Positions 1 through 7,409 of a stretch of 8,485 nt of DNA are shown in pieces. Within the stretch, counting starts at the first letter, position 1; each line of letters opens with the position of its first letter. The stretch is from assembly GCA_910584965.1 (NCBI GenBank), contig CAJUDZ010000064.1:1-8485 (forward strand), read 5' to 3'. The DNA is from an uncultured Lachnospiraceae bacterium. Lineage in GTDB: Bacteria; Bacillota; Clostridia; Lachnospirales; Lachnospiraceae. Made by a program: the position numbers and the translations under genes. The notes under the pieces were generated by a model. The model saw nothing but the letters and a program-made list of their open reading frames with translations, had not been told where the DNA came from and did not search any database.

Positions 1-2
1 TC

Positions 3-560
3 AGGGCAAGTGAGCGCAGAGCCTATCAGAAAATCACGGATATATTTGAGCAATGCAGTTATGATTATGATAAGAACAGTGAAATTACAAAGAGTTTTTA
101 TGCTTTTGTTCAGAATAAGCTTCATTTTGCAGTTACTGGAAAGACAGCAGCTGAATTGATATATGAGCGCGCAGATTCGGAAAAGCCAGCTATGGGGTTG
201 ACAATCTGGAAGGATGCGCCAGATGGCAAAGTTCTAAAACGAGATATAGGCATTGCCAAAAATTATTTAAATGAAAAGGAATTGTCCCGTTTAAATAGAC
301 TGGTAACAATGTTCATTGATTATGCTGAACTGATGGCAGAAGATGAGATTTTAATGAGTATGCAGGATTGGGTGGAACAGACGGATCGGTTTTTAGTGAA
401 TAATCGACGGGAAGTGTTGGATGGAAAGGGGAAAATATCACATGAGGTTGCTATGAAAAAAGCGGAGAAAGAATATGAGGTGTTTCGGGTAAAACAGGAT
501 AAAGAGTACATTTCGGAGTTTGATCGGGAAATAGATAAGTATCTTAAAGGTGAGCGGTAA
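3..560 (+). CDS. RhuM-family protein, 5' end outside the window
   Basis: The frame is open from base 3 to the TAA at 558-560, so this is the C-terminal ~185 residues of a longer gene; the TTG at 156 is internal, not a start. The family is recognised from its characteristic core: KLHFAVTGKTAAE, then IYERADSEKPAMGL, IAKNYLNEKEL and LNRLVTMFIDYAE, followed by a charged helical tail ending in KYLKGER. RhuM proteins were named from Salmonella pathogenicity island 3. Their biochemical role is not settled, and they are typical cargo of genomic islands, often near restriction-modification genes. The gene is AT-rich like the two genes after it and lies 59 bases before the ParA-like gene on the same strand, with no terminator visible between them, so co-transcription is possible. 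Family assignment is by eye from conserved motifs and is fairly sure; the function is unknown. Confidence 0.85.
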   Translation, partial: RASERRAYQKITDIFEQCSYDYDKNSEITKSFYAFVQNKLHFAVTGKTAAELIYERADSEKPAMGLTIWKDAPDGKVLKRDIGIAKNYLNEKELSRLNRLVTMFIDYAELMAEDEILMSMQDWVEQTDRFLVNNRREVLDGKGKISHEVAMKKAEKEYEVFRVKQDKEYISEFDREIDKYLKGER

Positions 561-619
561 AAAGTTATTTTATATTGGGAGACAAAAGAATGAGTTGAGA
601 AAGTGAAAGGAGAAAACGT

Positions 620-1672
620 ATGAGAATTGTTACATTATATAACCACAAAGGTGGAGTGTCAAAAACAACAACAACGTATAACTTAGCAAGGTATTTAAAG
701 AATAAAGGAAAAAAAGTTTTAGTTGTTGATGCAGATCCGCAATGTAATATGACGGAAATGTTGTTGTGTGATGTAATAGAGAAACTAGATAAGGAGGCAG
801 AAAAAACAGGGAATATAAAGGAGTTACCTGGGACAAGTTTGCTTGAGATATTAGAACCTCGTTTTAATGGAGATGTTCCGTCTGTTCAAGTAGATAGGAT
901 ACAAAGTGTTAAGATTGATGAAAACTTATGGTTGATTCGTGGGGATGTATCATTGAATAAATTGGAAGACGCAATGGCAGAAGCACATTCGCAAAGGTTT
1001 TCAAATAAAATACATGAAAAGAGAAATTATGTTGCTCTCGGTGATATGTTGCAACGTTATGGTTCTGAAAAAAAATACGATTATATATTAATAGATGTGG
1101 GGCCCAGTTCGGGTGCATTGACACGCAGTTGCTTTTTGGCATGCGATGCTTTTATGATTCCGATGAGTGCAGATCGTTTTAATGTTCAGGCAATACATAC
1201 ATTAACTGAAATACTACATCGATGGATAGAAGAACATAATCAAGTTTACAACGATTTTATAAAATTAAAATTGCCTATAAGGGTGGGAAAGCCTAAATTT
1301 TTAGGAGCAATACCACAACATTTTAAAAAATATAAAGGAAGACCTAAAGCGGGGTTTGAACTTTGGATGAACAGAATACAAAATACATTAATGCAAGAAT
1401 TAGTTCCAAGTTTGTTGGAACTTGATAGTAGCATTGTTTCAGATATTTCCGAGGATAATGTTATTGTGACTAAAATCCCGGATTTTGGTAGCTTGGCTGT
1501 ATGTGCTCAGGAATGTGGAAAAGCAGTTTTTGAAGTAGAACAAGAAGATACAGCATTAATTAACAATGGAAATAAATGGACTGGTGCAACATGGAATGAT
1601 GCTAAAGAGAGAATGACGCTATATGAGAAGGAATTTGAAAAAATATTTCAGAGGTTGGAGAGATTGAAATAA
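620..1672 (+). CDS. ParA/MinD-type P-loop ATPase (AAA family), stand-alone
   Basis: This is a 350-residue protein whose ATG follows AAAGGAGA (606-613) at proper spacing. A deviant Walker A box, HKGGVSKTT, covers residues 9-17, with the signature lysine K10 and P-loop lysine K15. The A' motif VVDADPQCN follows at 35-43. The Walker B strand YDYILIDVGPSSG begins at residue 153 (Asp159). The stretch between A' and Walker B is about 40 residues longer than I expect for chromosomal or plasmid ParA, so there is an insert. The C-terminal ~120 residues end in a charged, probably helical tail. Family members dimerise on ATP and act as positional switches on DNA or membranes. No helix-turn-helix precedes the P-loop, and no parB or parS-like repeat is visible beside it. 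The stop codon overlaps the next start (TAATG), so its partner is probably the cyclase-like protein. ATPase assignment is firm; the biological role is unknown. Confidence 0.9.
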   Translation: MRIVTLYNHKGGVSKTTTTYNLARYLKNKGKKVLVVDADPQCNMTEMLLCDVIEKLDKEAEKTGNIKELPGTSLLEILEPRFNGDVPSVQVDRIQSVKIDENLWLIRGDVSLNKLEDAMAEAHSQRFSNKIHEKRNYVALGDMLQRYGSEKKYDYILIDVGPSSGALTRSCFLACDAFMIPMSADRFNVQAIHTLTEILHRWIEEHNQVYNDFIKLKLPIRVGKPKFLGAIPQHFKKYKGRPKAGFELWMNRIQNTLMQELVPSLLELDSSIVSDISEDNVIVTKIPDFGSLAVCAQECGKAVFEVEQEDTALINNGNKWTGATWNDAKERMTLYEKEFEKIFQRLERLK

Positions 1673-2349
1673 TGATAAATTCGAGTTGTGACTTGGACTA
1701 TGCAGTAGTTGCGTTTGTAGATATTTTAGGCTTTTCAGATATGGTAAGAAGTGATTGTGAAAATAAAAATGGCTCTTTGAAATTTTTTGAAATCTTAAAA
1801 AACATAAATTTAGAGACAAAAGAAATTACCGGTTGTAGTATTACGCAATTTTCAGATTCAGTTATTTTTTCTCTGCCATTAGCGGAAGAAAATTATGCAA
1901 AAATGATACAAATTCTTTCTGAATATCAGTATAAATTGTTATGTAATTCTATAATATGCAGAGGGGCAATGGCATACGGAAAACACTATACAGAAAATGA
2001 TTTTATGTTTAGTCAAGCTCTAATAGAAGCATATCAATTAGAGTGCATGGAAGCGAAATATCCGAGAATTATTATATCGCCTAATTTAAAAGATCTTTTG
2101 GGGTCAAAGTGTGAGCATATTCCAGGTGTGATAAAAGAGAAGGATGGATATTATTTTATAAATTATTTTGTGAGAGAAGAAAAAGAAAAACTTAGAGAAA
2201 TTCTACAGAGCTATAATTTAAACTTGCCTAGATATACTTTGAGAGTACGGGAAAAATATTATTGGTTATTTGAGTATTGGGAATATACATTTAATGAGAA
2301 ATTGCCGTTTAATCAGCAGAGGTTTTTAAATAGAAGTATCAATTCATAA
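1672..2349 (+). CDS. divergent class III nucleotidyl cyclase-like protein
   Basis: This 225-residue protein has its ATG overlapping the upstream TAA by one base (TAATG); GGAG at 1657-1660 lies inside the upstream gene. I see a class III adenylate/guanylate cyclase-like pattern: VAFVDILGFSDMV at 13-25 matches the FxDIxGFT metal-binding strand (Asp17). TQFSDSVIFSLP at 58-69 matches the second metal Asp region (Asp62, 45 residues after Asp17, normal spacing). CRGAMAYG at 96-103 matches the R-G-x-x-x-G strand, and SQALIEAYQLE at 114-124 sits where the VNxAxRLE helix belongs. By eye, the Asn and Arg of that helix and the purine-selecting Lys before the second Asp are not conserved. There is no signal peptide or membrane segment, so it is probably cytoplasmic. 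The family includes the pyrimidine cyclases of Pycsar defence, but I cannot assign it there. It could make an unusual cyclic nucleotide, or be a non-catalytic nucleotide sensor. Confidence 0.6.
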   Translation: MINSSCDLDYAVVAFVDILGFSDMVRSDCENKNGSLKFFEILKNINLETKEITGCSITQFSDSVIFSLPLAEENYAKMIQILSEYQYKLLCNSIICRGAMAYGKHYTENDFMFSQALIEAYQLECMEAKYPRIIISPNLKDLLGSKCEHIPGVIKEKDGYYFINYFVREEKEKLREILQSYNLNLPRYTLRVREKYYWLFEYWEYTFNEKLPFNQQRFLNRSINS

Positions 2350-2355
2350 AGGAGG
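2348..2355 (+). promoter_or_regulatory. uvrB ribosome binding site overlapping the upstream stop codon
   Basis: AAAGGAGG lies 7 bases before the uvrB ATG at 2363. Its first two bases are the last two of the TAA that ends the cyclase-like gene. This fixes the uvrB start and leaves no untranslated space between the AT-rich block and uvrB. Confidence 0.85.
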
Positions 2356-2362
2356 AAGCTTT

Positions 2363-4351
2363 ATGGATCATTTTGAATTAGTATCACAATACGCCCCCAC
2401 AGGCGATCAGCCGCAGGCAATCGAAGAATTAGTAAAAGGCTTCAAGGAAGGCAACCAGTTCCAGACACTTCTCGGCGTCACCGGTTCCGGTAAAACCTTC
2501 ACGATGGCAAATATTATCCAGCAATTAAATAAACCAACACTTGTAATTGCTCATAATAAGACGCTTGCCGGCCAGCTTTATGGGGAATTTAAAGAATTTT
2601 TCCCGCATAATGCGGTGGAATACTTTGTGTCTTACTATGATTATTATCAGCCGGAAGCCTATGTTCCTTCTTCAGATACCTACATTGCCAAAGACTCCTC
2701 CATTAACGATGAGATAGAGAAACTGCGGCTGTCGGCTACGGCGTCCCTGTCGGAACGGAGGGATGTTGTCGTCATTGCCAGCGTTTCCTGTATTTACGGA
2801 CTTGGAAGCCCGGACGATTATGAAAATATGATCGTTTCGCTGCGGCCCGGTATGACGAAGGACCGAGACCAGGTCATTCGGGAGTTGATCGATATCCAAT
2901 ACACCAGAAACGATATGGATATGGATTATGGCTGTTTCCGCGTGCGGGGCGATGTGCTTGAAGTTTATCCGGCTGAAGGCGGCGATTACCTGATTCGGAT
3001 TGAATTTTTCGGCGACGAAATAGACAGAATCGCACAGACGGATCCGCTGACCGGCCAGGTACGTGCAACGCTGGAACATATTGCTGTTTTTCCGGCTTCC
3101 CATTATGTTGTGCCGCAGGAGAAAATCCGCGCGGCCTGCAAAAACATTGAGAAAGAACTGGAAGACAGGGTCAGATATTTTAAAGGGGAAGACAAGCTCT
3201 TAGAAGCCCAGCGGATTGCGGAGCGTACGAATTTTGACATCGAGATGCTGCGGGAAACAGGGTTCTGTTCGGGAATTGAGAATTATTCGAGGCACTTGAA
3301 CGGTCTGGAGCCGGGCGTTGCGCCTTTTACGCTGATGGATTATTTTAAGGACGATTATCTGATTATCATAGACGAGTCTCATATGACGGTGCCGCAGATT
3401 CGCGGTATGTACGCGGGTGACCGTTCCCGGAAAACAACGCTTGTGGATTATGGCTTCCGGCTGCCTTCGGCGCTGGATAACCGTCCGCTGAATTTTGAAG
3501 AGTTTGAGCAGCATATCGATCAGATGCTTTTTGTATCGGCGACGCCTTCCGATTATGAGGCAGCGCATGAACTGCTGCGCGCCGAGCAGATCATCCGTCC
3601 TACGGGGCTGCTTGACCCGGAGGTCGATGTACGGCCTGTGGAAGGACAGATTGACGACCTTGTGTCGGAGGTAAACAGGGAAGTTGAGAAGAAACATAAA
3701 GTACTTGTTACGACGCTGACAAAGCGAATGGCGGAAGACCTGACAGATTACATGAAGGATGTGGGAATCCGTGTGAAATATCTGCATTCCGATATCGATA
3801 CACTGGAACGCGCCGAAATCATCCGCGATATGCGTCTGGATGTATTCGATGTGCTCGTGGGAATCAATTTGCTGCGGGAAGGATTGGACATTCCGGAAAT
3901 ATCTCTCGTGGCGATTCTGGATGCGGATAAGGAAGGCTTTCTGCGTTCGGAGACGTCTCTGATTCAGACGATCGGGCGTGCGGCAAGAAATGTGGACGGA
4001 CGCGTTATCATGTATGCGGATCAGATGACGGATTCCATGAAAAGGGCTATCGAAGAGACGAACCGAAGGCGTGCGCTTCAGCAGAAATATAATGAAGAAA
4101 ACGGCATTACGCCGCAGACGATACAGAAAGCGGTCAGAGATCTGATCAGTATTTCCAAAGTCATCGATAAGAAGGAACTGAAATTTGAGAAAGACCCTGA
4201 ATCCATGAACAGGGAGGAACTGGAAAAACTGATTAAAGAGGTAGAAAAGAAGATGAAGAAAGCCGCTGCAGATTTGAATTTCGAAGAGGCGGCGCAGTTA
4301 CGCGACCAGATGGCCGGTTTCAAGAAACTTTTACATGATATGGAGCATTAA
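2363..4351 (+). CDS. uvrB: excinuclease ABC subunit UvrB
   Basis: UvrB is the damage-verification helicase-like ATPase of nucleotide excision repair. It is loaded by UvrA and then recruits UvrC for dual incision. The protein has 662 residues, the usual family length. It shows GVTGSGKT (Walker A, 38-45), the beta-hairpin region YYDYYQPEAYVPSSD starting at 91 that clamps one DNA strand, DESH (337-340), LREGLDIPE, and QTIGRAARN (535-543, motif VI). A C-terminal UVR coiled-coil domain, about 616-662, with LNFEEAAQLRDQM, contacts UvrC. The start is set by the strong AAAGGAGG site. It is followed by uvrA in the same direction after 87 bases, the order common in Bacillota. No LexA-type box is visible in the short 5' spacer. 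Base composition changes sharply from the AT-rich genes before it. Confidence 0.98.
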   Translation: MDHFELVSQYAPTGDQPQAIEELVKGFKEGNQFQTLLGVTGSGKTFTMANIIQQLNKPTLVIAHNKTLAGQLYGEFKEFFPHNAVEYFVSYYDYYQPEAYVPSSDTYIAKDSSINDEIEKLRLSATASLSERRDVVVIASVSCIYGLGSPDDYENMIVSLRPGMTKDRDQVIRELIDIQYTRNDMDMDYGCFRVRGDVLEVYPAEGGDYLIRIEFFGDEIDRIAQTDPLTGQVRATLEHIAVFPASHYVVPQEKIRAACKNIEKELEDRVRYFKGEDKLLEAQRIAERTNFDIEMLRETGFCSGIENYSRHLNGLEPGVAPFTLMDYFKDDYLIIIDESHMTVPQIRGMYAGDRSRKTTLVDYGFRLPSALDNRPLNFEEFEQHIDQMLFVSATPSDYEAAHELLRAEQIIRPTGLLDPEVDVRPVEGQIDDLVSEVNREVEKKHKVLVTTLTKRMAEDLTDYMKDVGIRVKYLHSDIDTLERAEIIRDMRLDVFDVLVGINLLREGLDIPEISLVAILDADKEGFLRSETSLIQTIGRAARNVDGRVIMYADQMTDSMKRAIEETNRRRALQQKYNEENGITPQTIQKAVRDLISISKVIDKKELKFEKDPESMNREELEKLIKEVEKKMKKAAADLNFEEAAQLRDQMAGFKKLLHDMEH

Positions 4352-4376
4352 AGTACGGCAAAGGAAACGGGCGGCC

Positions 4377-4408
4377 GGAGAATGGATTAAGAGGAGAATG
4401 GATTAAGA
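4377..4408 (+). repeat. 16-bp perfect tandem duplication in the uvrB-uvrA spacer
   Basis: GGAGAATGGATTAAGA occurs at 4377-4392 and again, without a base between, at 4393-4408. It lies in the 87-base spacer, 30 bases upstream of the uvrA ATG. The repeat carries Shine-Dalgarno-like GGAG, but the ATG in each copy is too close to it to be used. A simple slippage duplication is the likeliest origin. Confidence 0.9.
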
Positions 4409-4438
4409 TAAGAAGCGGAAGGGAGTACGGAGATTGAA

Positions 4439-7306
4439 ATGGCAGAGGCAGTAAAAATAAGACCAAGAGAATATATTAAGATCAGGGGAGCGAACGAGCA
4501 CAATCTGAAGCAGATTGATCTGGACATTCCGAGAAATGAATTTGTGGTTCTGACAGGGCTTTCGGGTTCCGGGAAATCATCGCTTGCGTTTGATACGATA
4601 TATGCGGAGGGGCAGAGGCGGTATATGGAATCGCTTTCTTCCTATGCGAGACAGTTTTTGGGCCAGATGGAGAAACCGAATGTGGAAAAAATCGAAGGGC
4701 TGTCGCCGGCGATTTCCATCGATCAGAAGTCTACGAACCGGAATCCCCGCTCTACCGTCGGGACGGTTACGGAGATTTATGATTATTTCCGTCTGCTGTA
4801 TGCCAGAATCGGCATTCCGCATTGTCCTGCCTGCGGAAGAGAAATTAAGAAACAGAGCGTAGATCAGATGGTAGACCAGATTCTTTCCATGCCGGAAGGA
4901 ACCAGAATACAGCTTCTTGCGCCGGTGGTCAGGGGGAGAAAAGGCGAACATGCCAAAGTATTTGACCGGGCCAAAAAGAGCGGTTACGTCAGGGTGAGAG
5001 TAGACGGCAGTCTGTACGAGCTGTCGGAAGAAATCAAGCTGGATAAAAATATAAAACATAATATCGAAATCATAGTGGACAGGCTGGTTGTTAAGGAAGG
5101 CATTGAAAGACGTCTGACCGATTCAATGGAAAACGTGCTGGCGCTGGCGGAAGGTCTGATGATCGTGGATGTAATCGACGGGGAGCCGATGACTTTCAGC
5201 GAGAAATTTTCCTGTCCGGACTGCGGCATCAGCGTCGGAGAGATCGAGCCGAGAAGCTTTTCCTTTAATAATCCGTTCGGAGCATGTCCGGATTGTTTCG
5301 GACTCGGTTATAAGATGGAGTTCGATGTGGATTTGATGATTCCCGATAAGAGCCTGAGCATTCGGGAAGGCGCGATCAGTGTAATGGGATGGCAGTCCAG
5401 CAGCAGCGAAGGAAGCTTTACACATGCCCTTCTGCAAGCTTTATCCAAAGAATATAAGTTCAGCCTCGACACTCCTTTTGAGGACCTTCCGGAGTCCGTG
5501 CGGAATATGATTATTCATGGGACGGACGGCAGAAAGGTGGAAGTTCATTATAAAGGACAGCGCGGAGAGGGCGTATATCCGGTTGCTTTTGAAGGACTGA
5601 TTAAAAATATGGAACGCAGATACCGGGAAACCGGCTCCGAAGGAATGAAACAGGAGTACGAGACGTTTATGCGCGTTACACCCTGTCGGGAATGCAGGGG
5701 AATGCGGTTGAAAAAAGAATCCCTGGCGGTTACGGTATGTGATAAAAATATTTATGAAATTACTTCCATGTCCATTAAAGATCTGCATGGGTTTGTCGGA
5801 AATATGAATCTGACAAAACAGCAGGAGATGATCGGAAAAAGGATTTTAAAAGAGATTCGGGCAAGGGTCGGTTTTCTGATTGAAGTCGGGTTGGATTACC
5901 TCGCGCTGTCCAGGGCGACAGGAAGCCTTTCCGGCGGTGAAGCGCAGCGTATCCGTCTGGCAACGCAGATCGGTTCCGGCCTTGTCGGCGTCTGCTATAT
6001 TCTGGATGAGCCGAGTATCGGGCTGCATCAACGGGACAACGACAAACTCATTGCGGCATTGAAGAATCTGAAAGATATGGGAAATACGCTGCTTGTGGTC
6101 GAGCATGATGAAGACACGATGCTTGCGGCAGATCATATCGTGGATATCGGTCCCGGAGCCGGTTCTCATGGAGGCGAGGTGGTCGCACAGGGAACGGCCG
6201 AAGAGATCATGCAGATAGAAGAATCCATAACAGGACAATATCTGAGCGGAAAATTGCAGATTCCGGTGCCGGAAACAAGAAAGAAACCACAGGGTTATCT
6301 GACGATCAAGGGCGCCGAGGAAAATAATCTGAAAAAAGTCAACGTTAAAATTCCGCTGAGCATTATGACCTGTGTTACAGGCGTATCCGGTTCCGGAAAA
6401 AGCTCTCTGATCAATGAGATTCTTTATAAACGCCTTGCAAGGGATTTGAACAGGGCAAGAACGATTCCCGGAAAACATCAGAGTATTCTCGGCATCGACC
6501 AGCTGGATAAAGTGATTGCCATCGATCAGTCACCGATCGGCAGGACGCCCCGCTCCAATCCGGCGACCTATACGGGGGTTTTCGACCAGATCAGAGATTT
6601 GTTCGCATCGACGACGGATGCCAAAGCGAAAGGATACAGTAAAGGACGTTTCAGCTTTAACGTAAAGGGCGGCCGGTGTGAAGCGTGCAGCGGTGACGGT
6701 ATCATAAAGATTGAGATGCACTTTCTTCCCGATGTTTATGTGCCGTGTGAAGTATGCGGCGGCAGGCGCTACAACCGGGAGACGCTGGATGTAAAGTATA
6801 AGGGCAAGAGCATTTATGACGTGCTGGATATGACGGTGGAAGAGGCCGTTCCTTTCTTTGAGAATGTCCCTTCGATACGCCGGAAAATAGAAACGCTGTA
6901 TGATGTGGGACTTTCCTATGTCAAGCTCGGACAGCCGTCCACGACGCTTTCGGGTGGTGAGGCGCAGCGTATCAAACTGGCGACGGAACTGAGCAGACGA
7001 AGTACCGGGAAGACCATTTATATTCTGGATGAGCCTACGACGGGACTCCATTTTGCGGACGTTCATAAGCTGGTTGATATTCTTCATAAACTGACGGAAG
7101 GCGGCAATACGGTTGTCGTGATCGAGCATAATCTGGATGTGATTAAAACGGCCGATTATATCATTGATCTCGGCCCGGAAGGCGGTGACGGAGGCGGGAC
7201 AATTATCGCGGAAGGCACGCCCGAAAAGATTATGGAGAACCCGGATTCCTATACGGGAATTTATGTGAAAAAAATGCTCGAGCGGGCAGAGAAATTGAAA
7301 AAATAA
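4439..7306 (+). CDS. uvrA: excinuclease ABC subunit UvrA
   Basis: UvrA is the DNA-damage sensor of nucleotide excision repair, an ABC-type ATPase dimer that finds distortions and loads UvrB. The protein has 955 residues, standard length. It shows two ABC modules: Walker A GLSGSGKS at 40-47 and GVSGSGKS at 648-655, and signature LSGGE at 497-501 and 837-841, each followed by a YILDEP Walker B. Zinc-module cysteines are at 259/262/283/286 and 747/750/770/773, all present. The insertion domain that contacts UvrB lies in the N-terminal half, with SLSSYARQFLGQM and STVGTVTEIYDY as family landmarks. The ATG is preceded by GGGAG and GGAG (4421-4432). A second start further upstream is not needed, since the protein begins at the usual place. 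It is co-directional with uvrB and ends before a hairpin terminator. Confidence 0.98.
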   Translation: MAEAVKIRPREYIKIRGANEHNLKQIDLDIPRNEFVVLTGLSGSGKSSLAFDTIYAEGQRRYMESLSSYARQFLGQMEKPNVEKIEGLSPAISIDQKSTNRNPRSTVGTVTEIYDYFRLLYARIGIPHCPACGREIKKQSVDQMVDQILSMPEGTRIQLLAPVVRGRKGEHAKVFDRAKKSGYVRVRVDGSLYELSEEIKLDKNIKHNIEIIVDRLVVKEGIERRLTDSMENVLALAEGLMIVDVIDGEPMTFSEKFSCPDCGISVGEIEPRSFSFNNPFGACPDCFGLGYKMEFDVDLMIPDKSLSIREGAISVMGWQSSSSEGSFTHALLQALSKEYKFSLDTPFEDLPESVRNMIIHGTDGRKVEVHYKGQRGEGVYPVAFEGLIKNMERRYRETGSEGMKQEYETFMRVTPCRECRGMRLKKESLAVTVCDKNIYEITSMSIKDLHGFVGNMNLTKQQEMIGKRILKEIRARVGFLIEVGLDYLALSRATGSLSGGEAQRIRLATQIGSGLVGVCYILDEPSIGLHQRDNDKLIAALKNLKDMGNTLLVVEHDEDTMLAADHIVDIGPGAGSHGGEVVAQGTAEEIMQIEESITGQYLSGKLQIPVPETRKKPQGYLTIKGAEENNLKKVNVKIPLSIMTCVTGVSGSGKSSLINEILYKRLARDLNRARTIPGKHQSILGIDQLDKVIAIDQSPIGRTPRSNPATYTGVFDQIRDLFASTTDAKAKGYSKGRFSFNVKGGRCEACSGDGIIKIEMHFLPDVYVPCEVCGGRRYNRETLDVKYKGKSIYDVLDMTVEEAVPFFENVPSIRRKIETLYDVGLSYVKLGQPSTTLSGGEAQRIKLATELSRRSTGKTIYILDEPTTGLHFADVHKLVDILHKLTEGGNTVVVIEHNLDVIKTADYIIDLGPEGGDGGGTIIAEGTPEKIMENPDSYTGIYVKKMLERAEKLKK

Positions 7307-7362
7307 CAGGAAATCGACAGGCAGAAAAAGAAAAGGACTGTCGTATTCGGCAGGAAACGCTT

Positions 7363-7392
7363 AAAACGCAGGCTGTTGAGCCTGCGTTTTTT
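7363..7392 (+). terminator. rho-independent terminator after uvrA, possibly bidirectional
   Basis: The stem ACGCAGGCT / AGCCTGCGT closes a GTTG loop (7375-7378), with the right arm running into six T (7387-7392). The four A before the left arm extend the pairing and give a shorter T run on the - strand. It lies 56 bases after the uvrA stop and 17 bases beyond the stop of the convergent - strand gene, so it may serve both transcripts. Confidence 0.9.
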
Positions 7393-7409
7393 ACCACACT
7401 TTATGTTTT

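Noticed and set aside
548..576. TATATT at 571-576 as the -10 box of a promoter for the ParA-like gene
   Set aside because: No acceptable -35 element lies at 16-18 bases upstream, so the evidence is one hexamer in AT-rich DNA.
620..1672. ParA-like gene as part of a plasmid-type partition locus
   Set aside because: No parB-like gene or repeated parS-like sites are visible nearby, and the downstream partner is cyclase-like.
2262..2289. TTGGTT-16-TATACA as a promoter for uvrB inside the cyclase-like gene
   Set aside because: Only four of six -10 bases match and the -35 is weak; AT-rich sequence gives such matches by chance.
3200..3787. 195-codon open frame on the - strand inside uvrB
   Set aside because: It lies antisense to a fully recognisable uvrB domain region, its translation is rich in Arg and His as expected for a shadow frame, and no ribosome binding site was noticed.
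4823..4834. CPAC motif near residue 129 of UvrA as an additional zinc finger
   Set aside because: A single CxxC at this place is usual in UvrA, and both true zinc modules are present elsewhere.
5846..6478. 210-codon open frame on the - strand inside uvrA
   Set aside because: It is antisense to the conserved LSGGE and Walker regions of uvrA, with no recognisable domain; a coding shadow.
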